From positions 654,000-717,999 of the forward strand of contig NZ_JAHKQJ010000010.1 in NCBI RefSeq assembly GCF_018861045.1: 64,000 bases of DNA, read 5' to 3'. Position 1 is the stretch's first letter; each line of letters starts with the position of its first letter. The translations under genes and the position numbers were made by a program. This document shows positions 9,493 to 18,821 of this stretch, one piece after another. This stretch comes from Octadecabacter sp. B2R22 (GTDB taxonomy: Bacteria > Pseudomonadota > Alphaproteobacteria > Rhodobacterales > Rhodobacteraceae). Below the pieces are notes generated by a model, which saw only the letters and a list, made by a program, of their open reading frames with translations, was not told where the DNA came from and made no database searches.

Positions 9493-9525
9493 CCCCGTCG
9501 CGCACATGTGCGGCGGGGTTTTCTT
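9493..9525 (+). terminator. Intrinsic terminator of the nucleotidase gene
   Basis: A GC-rich hairpin (CCCCGTCG...CGGCGGGG, with one wobble pair and a small bulge) closes a CATG loop and is followed by TTTTCTT. It lies about 38 bases past the stop. Confidence 0.85.
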
Positions 9526-9608
9526 ATACTGCGTTGGATCTGGCCGGTTTGTTCCACGATACCGTAAGGCGCCTTGTCAAACGCAGCGACCTTGGTAGGT
9601 TTATACTC

Positions 9609-10463
9609 ATGCGAATTTTCCTAATGCTTCTTTGCCTCTGGGCGGGCGGGTCGATGGCCCAAACCTTTCCGTTGTATGAACAGATCACGGTGAACGATTA
9701 TGCCGACCTTCTGCCCGTAGACGAGGAGGCCGCGCTCTCGGCGCAGCTCAAAACGTTGCGCGAGGAAACGGGTGTAGAAATGACGGTGCTGACGCTCGAC
9801 AGCCAACGCCCATTTGCCCAAGGCCAAAGCCTTGAGGCCTTTTCGACGGCACTGTTCAACCATTGGGGCATTGGCGACGCGCAACGCAATGACGGGGTGC
9901 TTGTCATGGTGTTGCGGGCGGATCGGGCTATGCGCGTTGAATTGGGTGCAGGTTATGGGCAGGACTGGAACCGCGAGGCCCAATATATCGTAGATAATGA
10001 TTTCCTACCGGCCTTTCGCAACGACGATTACGCTGGCGGGATCGCCCGCGGGGTTGATGCGGTTATCGAAGACATCGTGATGCCGTTTAACGCCGGTACT
10101 CTGCGCCCTGCGCGCCAAGCAGACAAAAGCCGTGGGACGAAAATTCTGTTCGGGATTTTCGGGGGCGTGATTGCAGCATTTGCCGCGTTGTTCGTTTTCG
10201 CCAAGCGCCTGATCAAGCGACTGCGCAAATGTCCCAAGTGCGGGCAAGGTGGGATGAACAAAGATCGGATTGTTGATTTCAAGGCGAGCTATTCCACGAC
10301 AGGATCGGGTCGGCACCATTTCCATTGTGACCATTGCGGCCATACATACGATCAAAGCTTTATCATAGCGATGCGCAGCCAAAGCACATCGTCCAGTTCA
10401 TCTTCGGGGTCCAGCTTTGGGGGCGGTAGCTCTGGCGGTGGCGGTGCGTCGGGGCGGTGGTAG
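9609..10463 (+). CDS. TPM-domain exported/membrane protein with zinc ribbon
   Basis: The protein is 284 aa. The ATG at 9609 gives a good signal sequence (MRIFLMLLCLWAGGSMA); the frame extends to 9468 but would cross the upstream terminator. The TPM domain (about 20-150: VNDYADLLPVDEEAAL, NDGVLVMVLRADRAMRVELGAGY) faces the periplasm. A transmembrane helix (about 175-198) follows, then a zinc-ribbon-like pair CPKCGQGG and CDHCGHTY. The tail is rich in Ser and Gly and ends ASGRW, typical of this family. TPM proteins are linked to membrane-protein turnover; the specific role here is unknown. Confidence 0.85.
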   Translation: MRIFLMLLCLWAGGSMAQTFPLYEQITVNDYADLLPVDEEAALSAQLKTLREETGVEMTVLTLDSQRPFAQGQSLEAFSTALFNHWGIGDAQRNDGVLVMVLRADRAMRVELGAGYGQDWNREAQYIVDNDFLPAFRNDDYAGGIARGVDAVIEDIVMPFNAGTLRPARQADKSRGTKILFGIFGGVIAAFAALFVFAKRLIKRLRKCPKCGQGGMNKDRIVDFKASYSTTGSGRHHFHCDHCGHTYDQSFIIAMRSQSTSSSSSSGSSFGGGSSGGGGASGRW

Positions 10464-10464
10464 C

Positions 10465-10773
10465 ATGGCGCATCCGCTAGAAGACCTCGTCGATGCACGC
10501 ATTCGGGCCGCCCAGCAGGACGGGGCGTTTGATGATCTGGCAGGGCAAGGCAAACCACTAGCGCCAGAAGACGACCCCGAGAATGCATTGCTGAACCGTT
10601 TGATGCGCGAGAATGGGGCGGTGCCCGAATTTGTGAGCCTTAGCCGAGAGCTGGAACGCTTACGGGCGGAATTGATCGACACGGATGATCGCACAAAGCG
10701 TGCGGATATCTTGAAAGAAATGTCGATGATGGATGCGAAGATCGATTTGGCGCGAAGGGCCTATAGGCGGTAA
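10465..10773 (+). CDS. DUF1992 (DnaJ C28 conserved domain) protein
   Basis: The protein is 102 aa, starting one base after the previous stop (TAGCATG). It shows the family pattern MAHPLEDLVDARIRAAQQDGAFDDLAGQGKPL and a heptad-like C-terminal helix. Function is unknown; the domain is named after the human DNAJC28 protein, but no J-domain is present. It is probably co-transcribed with the TPM gene. Confidence 0.85.
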   Translation: MAHPLEDLVDARIRAAQQDGAFDDLAGQGKPLAPEDDPENALLNRLMRENGAVPEFVSLSRELERLRAELIDTDDRTKRADILKEMSMMDAKIDLARRAYRR

Positions 10774-10793
10774 CGATCTAGGAGGAACGCGCG

Positions 10794-11450
10794 ATGTGTG
10801 GACGAATGGCGATGACGCTGCCTCATGATGCGATGGCGCAGATGTTTGATGCGGCCCCTGCTAATGATCTGCCGGAGGTTCCCAACTACAATGTTTGCCC
10901 GACGGTGCACGTGGCTGCGGTGACGTCAGACGGAGGGCAGCGGCGGTATAATTCGATGCGCTGGGGGTTCATCCCGCATTGGTACCAGAAGCCCAATGGC
11001 GGACCGTTGTTGATCAATGCCCGCGCTGAAACGATTGCCGAAAAACCAGCGTTCAAGGCGGCCTGTCGCGAACGGCGTTGTATTATTCCGGCGGCAGGGT
11101 TTTACGAATGGGAACGCCCAGAGAATGGGTCAAAGCTGCCATGGTTTGTGCAGCGCAGCGACGGCGCGCCACTGGCGATGGCCGCGATCTGGCAAGATTG
11201 GGGGGAGCTGGGCAGCACTGCTGCAATAGTTACCACATCGGCTAACAATGCGATGGGCAGGATCCACCACCGCATTCCAGTCATTCTAGAAGCCGATCAA
11301 TGGGCTAAGTGGTTGGGTGAAGAGGGCAAGGGGGCTGCGACGTTGATGACAGCCACGGGCGAGGACACGCTGACGTTTCACCGTGTCGATACCGCCGTAA
11401 ATTCCAATCGCGCCCATGGGCCAGAATTGATCGAGCCACTTGATGTTTAG
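10794..11450 (+). CDS. SOS response-associated peptidase (SRAP/YedK/HMCES family)
   Basis: This 218-aa protein has the catalytic Cys2 (MCGRMAMT) that, after Met removal, makes a thiazolidine link to abasic sites in single-stranded DNA. Other family motifs are [41 protein letters not shown] and the H-x-R-x-P motif HHRIPVIL. It shields abasic sites during replication. AGGAGGAACG lies before the ATG. The gene ends convergent with the dehydratase gene, overlapping by 4 bases. Confidence 0.93.
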   Translation: MCGRMAMTLPHDAMAQMFDAAPANDLPEVPNYNVCPTVHVAAVTSDGGQRRYNSMRWGFIPHWYQKPNGGPLLINARAETIAEKPAFKAACRERRCIIPAAGFYEWERPENGSKLPWFVQRSDGAPLAMAAIWQDWGELGSTAAIVTTSANNAMGRIHHRIPVILEADQWAKWLGEEGKGAATLMTATGEDTLTFHRVDTAVNSNRAHGPELIEPLDV

Positions 11451-13243
11451 TGACTGTCGCGCGGCATGCCTTTGCGGGCGGTGTCGCGATAGTTTGGGGC
11501 GTCGCGCAGGGTCATGCCCGTGTCCAACCCGCCTGTAAGTTCGCGGAAATACTGCTGCCACGGTGTCTGGCTTTCGGGGACCTGATACCCACCCGCTTCG
11601 GTGAGGGCGCGGGCGCGTTCAGCAAGCTCTTCCAGTGGAACGAGCATATCAGCCGTGCCCTTGCCTAGGTCGAACCGCACGGTGTCGCCCGTTTTCAACA
11701 ATGCCAAACCGCCACCAGCTGCCGCCTCGGGGGAGGCGTTCAGGATCGACGGAGAACCCGAGGTGCCCGACTGGCGGCCATCGCCGATACAGGGCAACGC
11801 GTCGATGCCTTGTTTGAGCAAATAGGACGGCGCACGCATGTTCACGACCTCGGCGCCACCGGGGTAGCCTTTGGGGCCAGCGCCGCGCATGAACAGCACG
11901 CAGGAATCGTCAATGTTTTCTGCGGGGTCATCGATGCGCGCGTGGTAATCTTCGGGACCATCAAAGACGATAGCGCGGCCTTCAAAGGCCATCGGGTCGT
12001 CGGGGTTGGACAGATAACGGGCATGAAAAGCATCCGAGATGACGCTGGTTTTCATGATCGCGCTGTCAAACAGGTTACCTTTGAGGTTCAGGAAACCTGC
12101 TTCTTGCACAAGTGGATTTTCGAGAGTGCGAATGACGTCGGTGTTTGTGGCGGCGCAGGTCTTGCAGTTGTCGCCCATGCTGATGCCGTTGGCTGTGATC
12201 GCATCGGGATGGGGCAGTAAACCGCCGTTCATCAGTTCGGCCACGACGGCAGGGACGCCGCCGGCGCGGTGGTAATCTTCGCCTAGATATTTGCCCGCCG
12301 GTTGCAGGTTTACCAACAGCGGGACGTGGTGGCCAAGGGCCTGCCAGTCGTCGTTGTTTAGTGGCACGCCAAGGTGCGCGGCAATTGCATTCAGGTGGAT
12401 CGGCGCGTTTGTTGATCCGCCAATCGCCGAATTGATTACAATCGCATTTTCAAAGGCTTCGCGGGTCATGATGTCGGATGGGCGCAGGTCGTCCCACACC
12501 ATATCAACGATGCGTTTGCCGGTTTCATAACTGATCTGCCCGCGTTCGCGGTAAGGGGCTGGGATCGCGGCCGAACCAGGAAGCTGCATGCCCAAGGCTT
12601 CGGCCAGCGAATTCATCGTCGTCGCGGTGCCCATGGTATTGCAATAGCCCACGGAAGGGGCACTGGATGCGGCGATGTCCATGAATTCTTCGCCGTCAAT
12701 TTCGCCCTTCGCCATCATTTCGCGGGCTTTCCAAATCACAGTGCCAGAGCCTGCGCGTTCGCCATTCCAGTAGCCGTTCAACATGGGGCCAACCGAAAGT
12801 GCGATTGCGGGGATGTTGACGGTGGCGGCGGCCATCAAAAGTGCGGGCGTAGTCTTGTCGCACCCAATGTTCAACACAACGCCGTCGATCGGGTAGCCGT
12901 TCAGCGTTTCCACCAAAGACAGGTAGGCGAGGTTGCGATCAAGGTTTGCGGTCGGGCGTTTGCCGGTTTCTTGGATCGGGTGAACAGGGACTTCGATACA
13001 GGTGCCGCCAGCCGCAATGATACCGTCGCGCACACGTTTGGTGAGCTCGATATGGTGGCGGTTACAGGGGCTCAGGTCGCTGCCCGTTTGCGCTATGGCG
13101 ATAATCGGTTTCTCGCCCTGTAGTTCTTCGCGGGTGAGCCCGTAGTTCAGGTAGCGTTCCAGATAAAGCGCCGACATTTCCGGATCACCGGCGCGGTTAA
13201 ACCAATCACGGGACCGCAGGTTTTCTTTGGTCATCTTTGTCAT
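11447..13243 (-). CDS. IlvD/Edd-family sugar-acid dehydratase (L-arabinonate dehydratase-like)
   Basis: The protein is 598 aa from the ATG at 13243; a longer frame to 13396 has a Pro-rich, unlikely N-terminus. Iron-sulfur ligands are seen as [20 protein letters not shown] and [11 protein letters not shown], the pattern of [2Fe-2S] sugar-acid dehydratases rather than of biosynthetic Ilv[29 protein letters not shown] is the catalytic serine region. It likely dehydrates an aldonate (arabinonate, xylonate, galactonate or similar) to a 2-keto-3-deoxy acid. It is divergent from a KduD homologue, which fits sugar-acid catabolism. The exact substrate is uncertain. Confidence 0.85.
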   Translation of the reverse strand: MTKMTKENLRSRDWFNRAGDPEMSALYLERYLNYGLTREELQGEKPIIAIAQTGSDLSPCNRHHIELTKRVRDGIIAAGGTCIEVPVHPIQETGKRPTANLDRNLAYLSLVETLNGYPIDGVVLNIGCDKTTPALLMAAATVNIPAIALSVGPMLNGYWNGERAGSGTVIWKAREMMAKGEIDGEEFMDIAASSAPSVGYCNTMGTATTMNSLAEALGMQLPGSAAIPAPYRERGQISYETGKRIVDMVWDDLRPSDIMTREAFENAIVINSAIGGSTNAPIHLNAIAAHLGVPLNNDDWQALGHHVPLLVNLQPAGKYLGEDYHRAGGVPAVVAELMNGGLLPHPDAITANGISMGDNCKTCAATNTDVIRTLENPLVQEAGFLNLKGNLFDSAIMKTSVISDAFHARYLSNPDDPMAFEGRAIVFDGPEDYHARIDDPAENIDDSCVLFMRGAGPKGYPGGAEVVNMRAPSYLLKQGIDALPCIGDGRQSGTSGSPSILNASPEAAAGGGLALLKTGDTVRFDLGKGTADMLVPLEELAERARALTEAGGYQVPESQTPWQQYFRELTGGLDTGMTLRDAPNYRDTARKGMPRDSH

Positions 13244-13410
13244 GCTCGGGCCTGTTCTTATTGGGTCTGGAATGTGGTGTTCGTTGCGGACTTTAGGCGG
13301 GTGGATCGGGATTTGAAAGCGCACATCGTGGGTGGGTCTTGGTATGGTTGCTGGTGCGCAGGTCGGGGGTGCCTTATGAATACCTGTCGCCCTCACTCTA
13401 AGGACCCTAC

Positions 13411-14172
13411 ATGACGCTCTTTGATCTAAGCGGGAAAACCGCCCTTGTGACCGGATGCAAACGTGGCATCGGGCGTGGCATGGCCGAAGCTTTGGCAGAT
13501 GCGGGGGCAGATATCGTTGGTGTCAGCGCCAGTTTGGAACCGAGCGGCAGCGCGGTTGAGGCCGCCATCACCGCCAAGGGGCGCAGTTTCAAAAGCTATC
13601 AATGCGATTTTTCCGATCGCGGGGCCGTGCGCGCGTTTGCAGATCAGTTGGAACGTGACGGGGTTGCGCCAGATATTTTGGTGAACAACGCGGGCACCAT
13701 CAAGCGCAAGCCAGCGGCAGAGCATGATGATGACCTGTGGGACGAAGTGATCGACGTAAATTTGTCGTCCCAGTTTATCCTATCTCGTGAAGTCGGGCGA
13801 GGGATGATCGAACGCGGGCACGGCAAGATCATCTTTACGGCCTCACTACTGACGTTTCAGGGCGGCATCACCGTGCCTGGTTATGCGGCGTCAAAGGGTG
13901 GGATTGGTCAATTGACCAAAGCCTTGGCCAATGAATGGGCCCCTTTGGGGCTGAACGTGAATGCCATCGCACCGGGGTATATCGCGACGGACAATACGCA
14001 GGCGCTGCAAGATGACGAAGGCCGCTCGGCGGGGATCCTCGGGCGTATCCCGCAGGGACGTTGGGGCACACCCACTGATTTCGCAGGGCCTGTGGTGTTC
14101 TTGGCGTCTGCCGCGTCGGATTATGTGAACGGTGAAATTTTGGTGGTTGATGGCGGCTGGATGGGACGCTGA
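13411..14172 (+). CDS. kduD: 2-dehydro-3-deoxy-D-gluconate 5-dehydrogenase / 2-deoxygluconate 3-dehydrogenase
   Basis: This 253-aa classical short-chain dehydrogenase has the cofactor motif [12 protein letters not shown] (about 14-25), NNAG at about 93, and the catalytic Tyr and Lys in [28 protein letters not shown] and [17 protein letters not shown] match KduD proteins closely. It interconverts keto-deoxy sugar acids with NAD(H) in hexuronate breakdown. AGGA lies before the ATG. The divergent dehydratase is the probable pathway partner. Confidence 0.88.
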   Translation: MTLFDLSGKTALVTGCKRGIGRGMAEALADAGADIVGVSASLEPSGSAVEAAITAKGRSFKSYQCDFSDRGAVRAFADQLERDGVAPDILVNNAGTIKRKPAAEHDDDLWDEVIDVNLSSQFILSREVGRGMIERGHGKIIFTASLLTFQGGITVPGYAASKGGIGQLTKALANEWAPLGLNVNAIAPGYIATDNTQALQDDEGRSAGILGRIPQGRWGTPTDFAGPVVFLASAASDYVNGEILVVDGGWMGR

Positions 14173-14410
14173 GACAATGACATGGGTAGATCCGCATTTG
14201 GATTAACGTTTGCGCAAACAATCAAGTTTGCGACGACGCGGGAAATAGCTATACGCAAAGCAGAGGATATGGCCATCGATGCTGGCCGCATCATGTCGCG
14301 CCCTCGTAAAACAGACGCTTTAGGGCATCGCGACACACCCCAAGCAAAGAGCCTTGGACAAAATGAATTCGCGCCATCTCAAAGTGGCGCCGTGATATAG
14401 GAGACGACCA

Positions 14411-15298
14411 ATGAGTAAACCAACGATTGGCTTTATGGGGCTTGGGCTCATGGGGGGGGCGATGGTGTCCCGTCTGCAGGATCAGGGTTATTCCGTGACC
14501 GTGCTGGGCAACCGGGACCGCACTGAACTGGACAAAGCGATTGCCCGCGGCGCGAGTGAGGCCAAGAGCGCCCGCGAAGTTGCACAAGCAAGCGATGTCG
14601 TGATGCTGTGCATGGGTACGTCCGAACATGTCGAAGGCCGGATGCTTGGTGATGACGGTGTGTTGGCTGGATTGAAGTCCGGCGCAGTTGTGATTGATTT
14701 CGGGACGTCCTTGCCGGCATCCACAAAGAAAATGGGCGAAGCAACAGCAGCGGCTGGCGGAACCTATTTGGACGCGCCGTTGGGCCGCACGCCAACCCAC
14801 GCGCTTGTGGGTGAGTTGAACATCATGTGTTCTGGCGACGAAGCAGCATTCAAGACGGTCGAACCTGTCTTGAACGACCTTGCTGAAAACGTGTTCCATT
14901 TGGGCGCGCTGGGCAACGGTCACACGATCAAGCTGCTCAACAACTTCTTTGGTCAGACTGTGGCCAACGCATTGGCAGAAGTCTTTGCGCAAGCGGACAT
15001 TGCGGGCATTGATCGCAAGCAGGTTTTTGACGTTATGCACTCAGGTCCGCTTGGATCTCCGTTCATGGCATTCATGGCCGAGTACGCGCTCAACGGTGAT
15101 CCGAGCAAGCTGGCGTTTTCGATCAAGAACGCGACCAAGGATGTTGGTTACTATGACCAGATGACACGTGATGCAGGTGCGCCGTCCATTATGGCGGCTG
15201 CTCCTTTGCAGATCATGAAGGACGCGATTGAAGCCGGTTACGGTGAAAACCTCGTGCCTGAGTTCACCGACTACTATGTCGAACGCTTGAAGAAATAA
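14411..15298 (+). CDS. NAD(P)-dependent beta-hydroxyacid dehydrogenase
   Basis: This 295-aa member of the 3-hydroxyisobutyrate dehydrogenase family opens with the Rossmann motif IGFMGLGLMGGAMVSRL. The substrate signature is LDAPLGRTPTHALVGELNIMCSG, and the catalytic Lys is in GNGHTIKLLNNFFGQ. GGAGACG precedes the ATG. Possible substrates are 3-hydroxyisobutyrate, tartronate semialdehyde or 6-phosphogluconate-like acids. Lying after kduD, tartronate semialdehyde reduction is plausible but unproven. A 238-base spacer separates it from kduD, so it probably has its own promoter. Confidence 0.85.
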   Translation: MSKPTIGFMGLGLMGGAMVSRLQDQGYSVTVLGNRDRTELDKAIARGASEAKSAREVAQASDVVMLCMGTSEHVEGRMLGDDGVLAGLKSGAVVIDFGTSLPASTKKMGEATAAAGGTYLDAPLGRTPTHALVGELNIMCSGDEAAFKTVEPVLNDLAENVFHLGALGNGHTIKLLNNFFGQTVANALAEVFAQADIAGIDRKQVFDVMHSGPLGSPFMAFMAEYALNGDPSKLAFSIKNATKDVGYYDQMTRDAGAPSIMAAAPLQIMKDAIEAGYGENLVPEFTDYYVERLKK

Positions 15299-15308
15299 AA
15301 CTTATTGG

Positions 15309-15345
15309 CCCCTTGCGCATTGGTGCAGGGGGCATCGGAGCCCCC
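15309..15345 (+). promoter_or_regulatory. Two mutually exclusive stem-loops before the MYG1 start
   Basis: CCCCTTGC (15309-15316) can pair with GCAGGGGG (15325-15332), while GGGGGC (15328-15333) can instead pair with GCCCCC (15340-15345). The second stem has the GGAG of the ribosome binding site partly in its loop and ends 4 bases before the ATG. Neither is followed by a T run. Confidence 0.4.
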
Positions 15346-15349
15346 TCAA

Positions 15350-16279
15350 ATGACTATCACACACCTCGTCACCCATTCCGGTGGCTTTCATGCGGATGAA
15401 CTGCTGTCTTCCGTGATCCTGACACGACTTTTCCCCGAGGCGCAGTTGATGCGGACGCGGGATAAGCAAACGATCACGCCAGGTGCGGACAAGATTATCT
15501 ATGATGTGGGCGGCGCATATGACGCGGATGCGCAGATTTTTGATCACCACCAGAAACCGGGCCCGTTGCGCGAAGATGAGCAACCTTATAGTTCGTTTGG
15601 GTTGGTCTGGAACCATTTCGGGCGGGCGTATCTGGCGGCGATGGACGTGCCGGAGGATCACATCGAATACATCCACGGCAAGTTTGATGCGAAGTTCGTC
15701 CTGCCGATCGATCTGCTGGACAACGGCGCGATGGAACCATCTGTCGCAGGACCTTTGTCCATTCTGACTTTGCCGTCTTTGTTAGGCAGCTTAAAGCCTG
15801 TCTTTGATGACCCATCACCGACAGCGGATGACGACGCGTTTATGTCTGCCTTGCCGATCGCGCGCCGTTTTGTCGAAGCGCAGATATTGAACCTTGCCGC
15901 AAAGAAACGCGCCGAGAGCCTTGTCGAAGATGCCGTTGATCAAGCGGGAACATCGCCCATTCTAGAACTGCCGATGGGGATGCCGTACCGTTCTGTTCTG
16001 GACAAAAAAGAAGCGGATCACATCCTGTTCGTTGTGATCCCGCGCGGGGATGATTGGACGCTCGGGGGCATTAAGCTGTCTGGTGATACGTTTGAGCAAC
16101 GCGCTGATTTGCCTGCTGCATGGGCAGGGCTCACGGATGCAGCCTTAGAGGCGGCGAGCGGCGTAAAAGGGGCAAAGTTCTGCCACAACGCTCGCTTTAT
16201 TGCCGTCGCCACTTCGCGTGATGCGATCTTGGAAATGGCCGAACTGGCCGTACAAGAGGCGCAACAGGCAGAAGCCTGA
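15350..16279 (+). CDS. MYG1 family protein (DHH-like metal-dependent phosphodiesterase fold)
   Basis: The protein is 309 aa from the ATG at 15350, which has GGAG 9 bases upstream. MYG1 features are THSGGFHADELLSSVIL, IIYDVGGAYDADAQIFDHHQ and YSSFGLVWNHFGRAYL. The eukaryotic homologue is an RNA exonuclease acting on organelle RNA; the bacterial role is not established. The conserved His/Asp residues of the DHH-type site (HADE, DVGG, DHHQ) are all present. Confidence 0.88.
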   Translation: MTITHLVTHSGGFHADELLSSVILTRLFPEAQLMRTRDKQTITPGADKIIYDVGGAYDADAQIFDHHQKPGPLREDEQPYSSFGLVWNHFGRAYLAAMDVPEDHIEYIHGKFDAKFVLPIDLLDNGAMEPSVAGPLSILTLPSLLGSLKPVFDDPSPTADDDAFMSALPIARRFVEAQILNLAAKKRAESLVEDAVDQAGTSPILELPMGMPYRSVLDKKEADHILFVVIPRGDDWTLGGIKLSGDTFEQRADLPAAWAGLTDAALEAASGVKGAKFCHNARFIAVATSRDAILEMAELAVQEAQQAEA

Positions 16280-16305
16280 GTGCGCCTCGATTGGGAAAGG
16301 CGTCG

Positions 16306-17232
16306 CTAGAGCCCGCGGATACGTGGGTCTAGCGCGTCACGCAGCCCGTCACCCATGTAGTTCACCGCCAGAACCGTCAGGCTGATCGCAAGGCCGGGCC
16401 ACATCACCCGTTGAGGGTGCTGTTGCATGAAGTCGGTCGCATCAAACAGCAAACGGCCCCACGTCGGAAAGTCCGGCGGAAAGCCAAGACCAAGGAAGCT
16501 AAGCGCGCTTTCAGTAATGATGGCTGTGGCAATCCCGAGGGTGGCAGACACCATGATCGGGGACATCACGTTTGGCAGCACGTGGCGCAGGATCATCCGG
16601 CCCGGACGCGTTCCGATAGAACGCGCAGCAAGGACAAATTCCCGTTCCTTCAAGGCCAATACGTCGCCGCGCACAATGCGGGCTGTGGGCATCCATGACG
16701 TAATACCAATGGCGATCACGATCAGGATGAAGATACCGGTTTCAGGCCCGAAGGACGCGGACAAAGGCTGGCGGAACAACATCACCATAACCAGCAGCAG
16801 TGGCAGCAACGGCAGGGCGAGGAACAGGTCCGTCGTGCGCATCAACAAACCGTCGATACGTTTGAAATATCCTGCCAGCACGCCAACAAGCGTGCCAAGA
16901 AACAACGCGAGGCCCATTGCCGTCAGCCCAACCGAGATTGAGGTCTGCCCACCGGCCATCATCCGCGCCAGCATGTCACGCCCCAATTGGTCCGTTCCAA
17001 ACGGGTGCGCGAAAGACGATCCTTGGTTGCGGGCACGAATGTCGATGTAGGTCGGATCGATCGACCAAATCCATGGGCCCACATAAACGGCCAATACGAT
17101 AAAGATAAAGAAACACGCGCCCATAACAGCGCCTTTGTGAGTCTTGAACTGGTCCCAAACGTCCCACCACTGGTTGCGGGCGGGGGCCTCTGTGCGGGTG
17201 TCGAGGGACGGGGTTGTCGCTGCTTCAGTCAT
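16306..17232 (-). CDS. Peptide ABC transporter permease, DppC type
   Basis: This 308-aa inner-membrane permease has about six transmembrane helices and an N-terminal OppC-like segment. The family marker HPFGTDQLGRDMLARMMAGGQTSISVGL is at about 95-122, and the EAA loop is ALKEREFVLAARSIGTRPGRMILRHVLPN. It overlaps the DppB-type gene by 8 bases and is last in the importer operon. The likely substrate is di- or oligopeptides or N-acyl amino acids, given the neighbouring peptidases. Confidence 0.9.
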   Translation of the reverse strand: MTEAATTPSLDTRTEAPARNQWWDVWDQFKTHKGAVMGACFFIFIVLAVYVGPWIWSIDPTYIDIRARNQGSSFAHPFGTDQLGRDMLARMMAGGQTSISVGLTAMGLALFLGTLVGVLAGYFKRIDGLLMRTTDLFLALPLLPLLLVMVMLFRQPLSASFGPETGIFILIVIAIGITSWMPTARIVRGDVLALKEREFVLAARSIGTRPGRMILRHVLPNVMSPIMVSATLGIATAIITESALSFLGLGFPPDFPTWGRLLFDATDFMQQHPQRVMWPGLAISLTVLAVNYMGDGLRDALDPRIRGL

Positions 17233-18247
17233 AGCGAATCCTCGGGTCTAGGATGCCGTAGAGAATATCGGCGATCAAATTGAAGAACACGATCAGCACC
17301 GCAAAGATGAAGGTCAAGGTTTGCACCATTGGCACATCGCTGCCTTGGATCGAGACGATCAGAAGTTGGCCGATGCCGTTCACTTTGAAGATTTGCTCGG
17401 TGATGATGGCCCCGCCAAAGATCGCTGGAATGCCCAGTGCGATGACGGTGATCACGGGGATCATGGAATTGCGCAGCACGTGTTTCAGGACGACGACGCT
17501 TTCGGTCATGCCTTTGGCGCGGGCAGTGCGCACGTAGTCTTGGTTCAGGTTGTCCAGCATCGAGGCCCGCATAAAGCGGCTGATCTGCGCCGTGGTTTGC
17601 AGCGCAAGCACCATGACGGGCAGCACCATCTGGCGCACTTGTTTGCCGAAGTTTTCCCATGAATCGACAACCAGCGTGGTGTCGTAGATCGACGGGAACC
17701 ACCAGAAACTGTCGTTGGGCATCATCACGGTGAACAGGATAATCATCAACACACCGCTAAAGAACGGCGGGATCGAGAACCCGATCATCGACACGAATGT
17801 CCCTGCCTGATCGAACACGGAATATTGACGGTACGCAGAGATGACGCCGATCGGTAGCGCGATGAGGACGCCGACAACATAGGCCAACCCGACCACCATA
17901 AGAGTCTGTGGAATACGTTCAAAGACGGTGTCCAGAACGGGCGCGCGGGTCTGCCATGAGATCAGGCGCGCGGCGTCTGGTGTGTCAATCCAAGAGACGG
18001 ATTGGGACAGGTAGAACATGGGTTCCGACCAGACCATTTGTTTTAGCCACAGCAAATAGCGGATATGAACGGGTTCCCCCATACCGAGGGACTGGCGGAT
18101 CTGTTCGCGGACTTCTGGCGGGATCGTCAACGGCAGGCTCGCCGTTGGATCACCTGGGGCCATGTCCAGCAACAGAAAGATGATCAACGAGATGAAGATC
18201 AACGTTGGAATAGCCGTAAAAAGGCGCCGGATTGTATAGGTCAGCAT
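17225..18247 (-). CDS. Peptide ABC transporter permease, DppB type
   Basis: This 340-aa permease opens with the typical MLTYTIRRLFTAIPTLIFISLIIFLLLDMAPGDP. The EAA loop is DYVRTARAKGMTESVVVLKHVLRNSMIPVITVIAL and the C-terminus ILDPRIRYD is family-typical. It pairs with the DppC-type protein to form the channel. A small exported protein gene lies 34 bases upstream in the same operon. Confidence 0.92.
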   Translation of the reverse strand: MLTYTIRRLFTAIPTLIFISLIIFLLLDMAPGDPTASLPLTIPPEVREQIRQSLGMGEPVHIRYLLWLKQMVWSEPMFYLSQSVSWIDTPDAARLISWQTRAPVLDTVFERIPQTLMVVGLAYVVGVLIALPIGVISAYRQYSVFDQAGTFVSMIGFSIPPFFSGVLMIILFTVMMPNDSFWWFPSIYDTTLVVDSWENFGKQVRQMVLPVMVLALQTTAQISRFMRASMLDNLNQDYVRTARAKGMTESVVVLKHVLRNSMIPVITVIALGIPAIFGGAIITEQIFKVNGIGQLLIVSIQGSDVPMVQTLTFIFAVLIVFFNLIADILYGILDPRIRYD

Positions 18248-18281
18248 GGGCGTGCCCTTGGAAGATTATCGGTTTTGTTCA

Positions 18282-18677
18282 TCAGAGAGCCTCACCGGTT
18301 GGGCAATCGGCTACGATTGTGACGGGGTTGCCGAAGTACTGTGCCGTCGCCGTAATCAGGGCGGATGGGCCGTCAGTTTGTGAAATCGCGAACTTGTCTT
18401 CGTCTATCGAATAGAACGATAGACCTTCCGAGGTTTCTTCAAAGACCATGGTGTATGTTTTTCCGTCGTCGAGCAATGTCGCGTTGCTTGGCGTGGGCGG
18501 GATAGTGACCTGAAAGTTAAAATCGATCGTTTCACAAATTCCGTTATCGTCGCAAGCTTCATCGGCGTGGCATTCGTAGGTGAATTGTTGCGAATAGGCG
18601 GGCACCGCGAAAAGCGTCAGCATAGCGACACAAAGGGCGCTCGATATTCGAGTAAACGTTGGCAGTTTGGAGTTCAT
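18282..18677 (-). CDS. Small exported cysteine-containing protein in the peptide importer operon
   Basis: The protein is 131 aa from the ATG at 18677, which opens a clear signal peptide (SALCVAMLTLFAVPAYSQQ). The mature part is about 100 aa with four cysteines (YECHADEACDDNGIC and VADCPTG), suggesting two disulfides. It sits between the binding-protein and DppB genes on the same strand. I do not recognise a family. An accessory periplasmic role for the transporter is a guess from position. Confidence 0.7.
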   Translation of the reverse strand: MNSKLPTFTRISSALCVAMLTLFAVPAYSQQFTYECHADEACDDNGICETIDFNFQVTIPPTPSNATLLDDGKTYTMVFEETSEGLSFYSIDEDKFAISQTDGPSALITATAQYFGNPVTIVADCPTGEAL

Positions 18678-18783
18678 TTTGATGCAGCCATGGGTTTCGT
18701 CCTCAGCAACAAGGTGCGGGTAGCGGCAAGTTACAAAGGCAAAGAAAGGCTGCATGAAAATCAAATCCGTAAGGGTGGGGAAA

Positions 18784-18805
18784 GGGTGGGCATTGCTGCC
18801 CACCC
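18784..18805 (-). promoter_or_regulatory. Strong stem-loop after the peptide-binding protein gene
   Basis: A perfect 9-bp stem (GGGTGGGCA/TGCCCACCC) with a GCAA tetraloop on the minus strand starts 16 bases past the binding-protein stop. It is followed by TTTCCCC in the reading direction, so it may act as a 3' stabiliser or a partial terminator. Confidence 0.65.
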
Positions 18806-18821
18806 CGTTTTTAGGTCAGGC

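Noticed and set aside
14182..14400. 72-codon plus-strand frame between kduD and the beta-hydroxyacid dehydrogenase
   Set aside because: No ribosome binding site or similarity to anything I know; more likely leader or promoter DNA.
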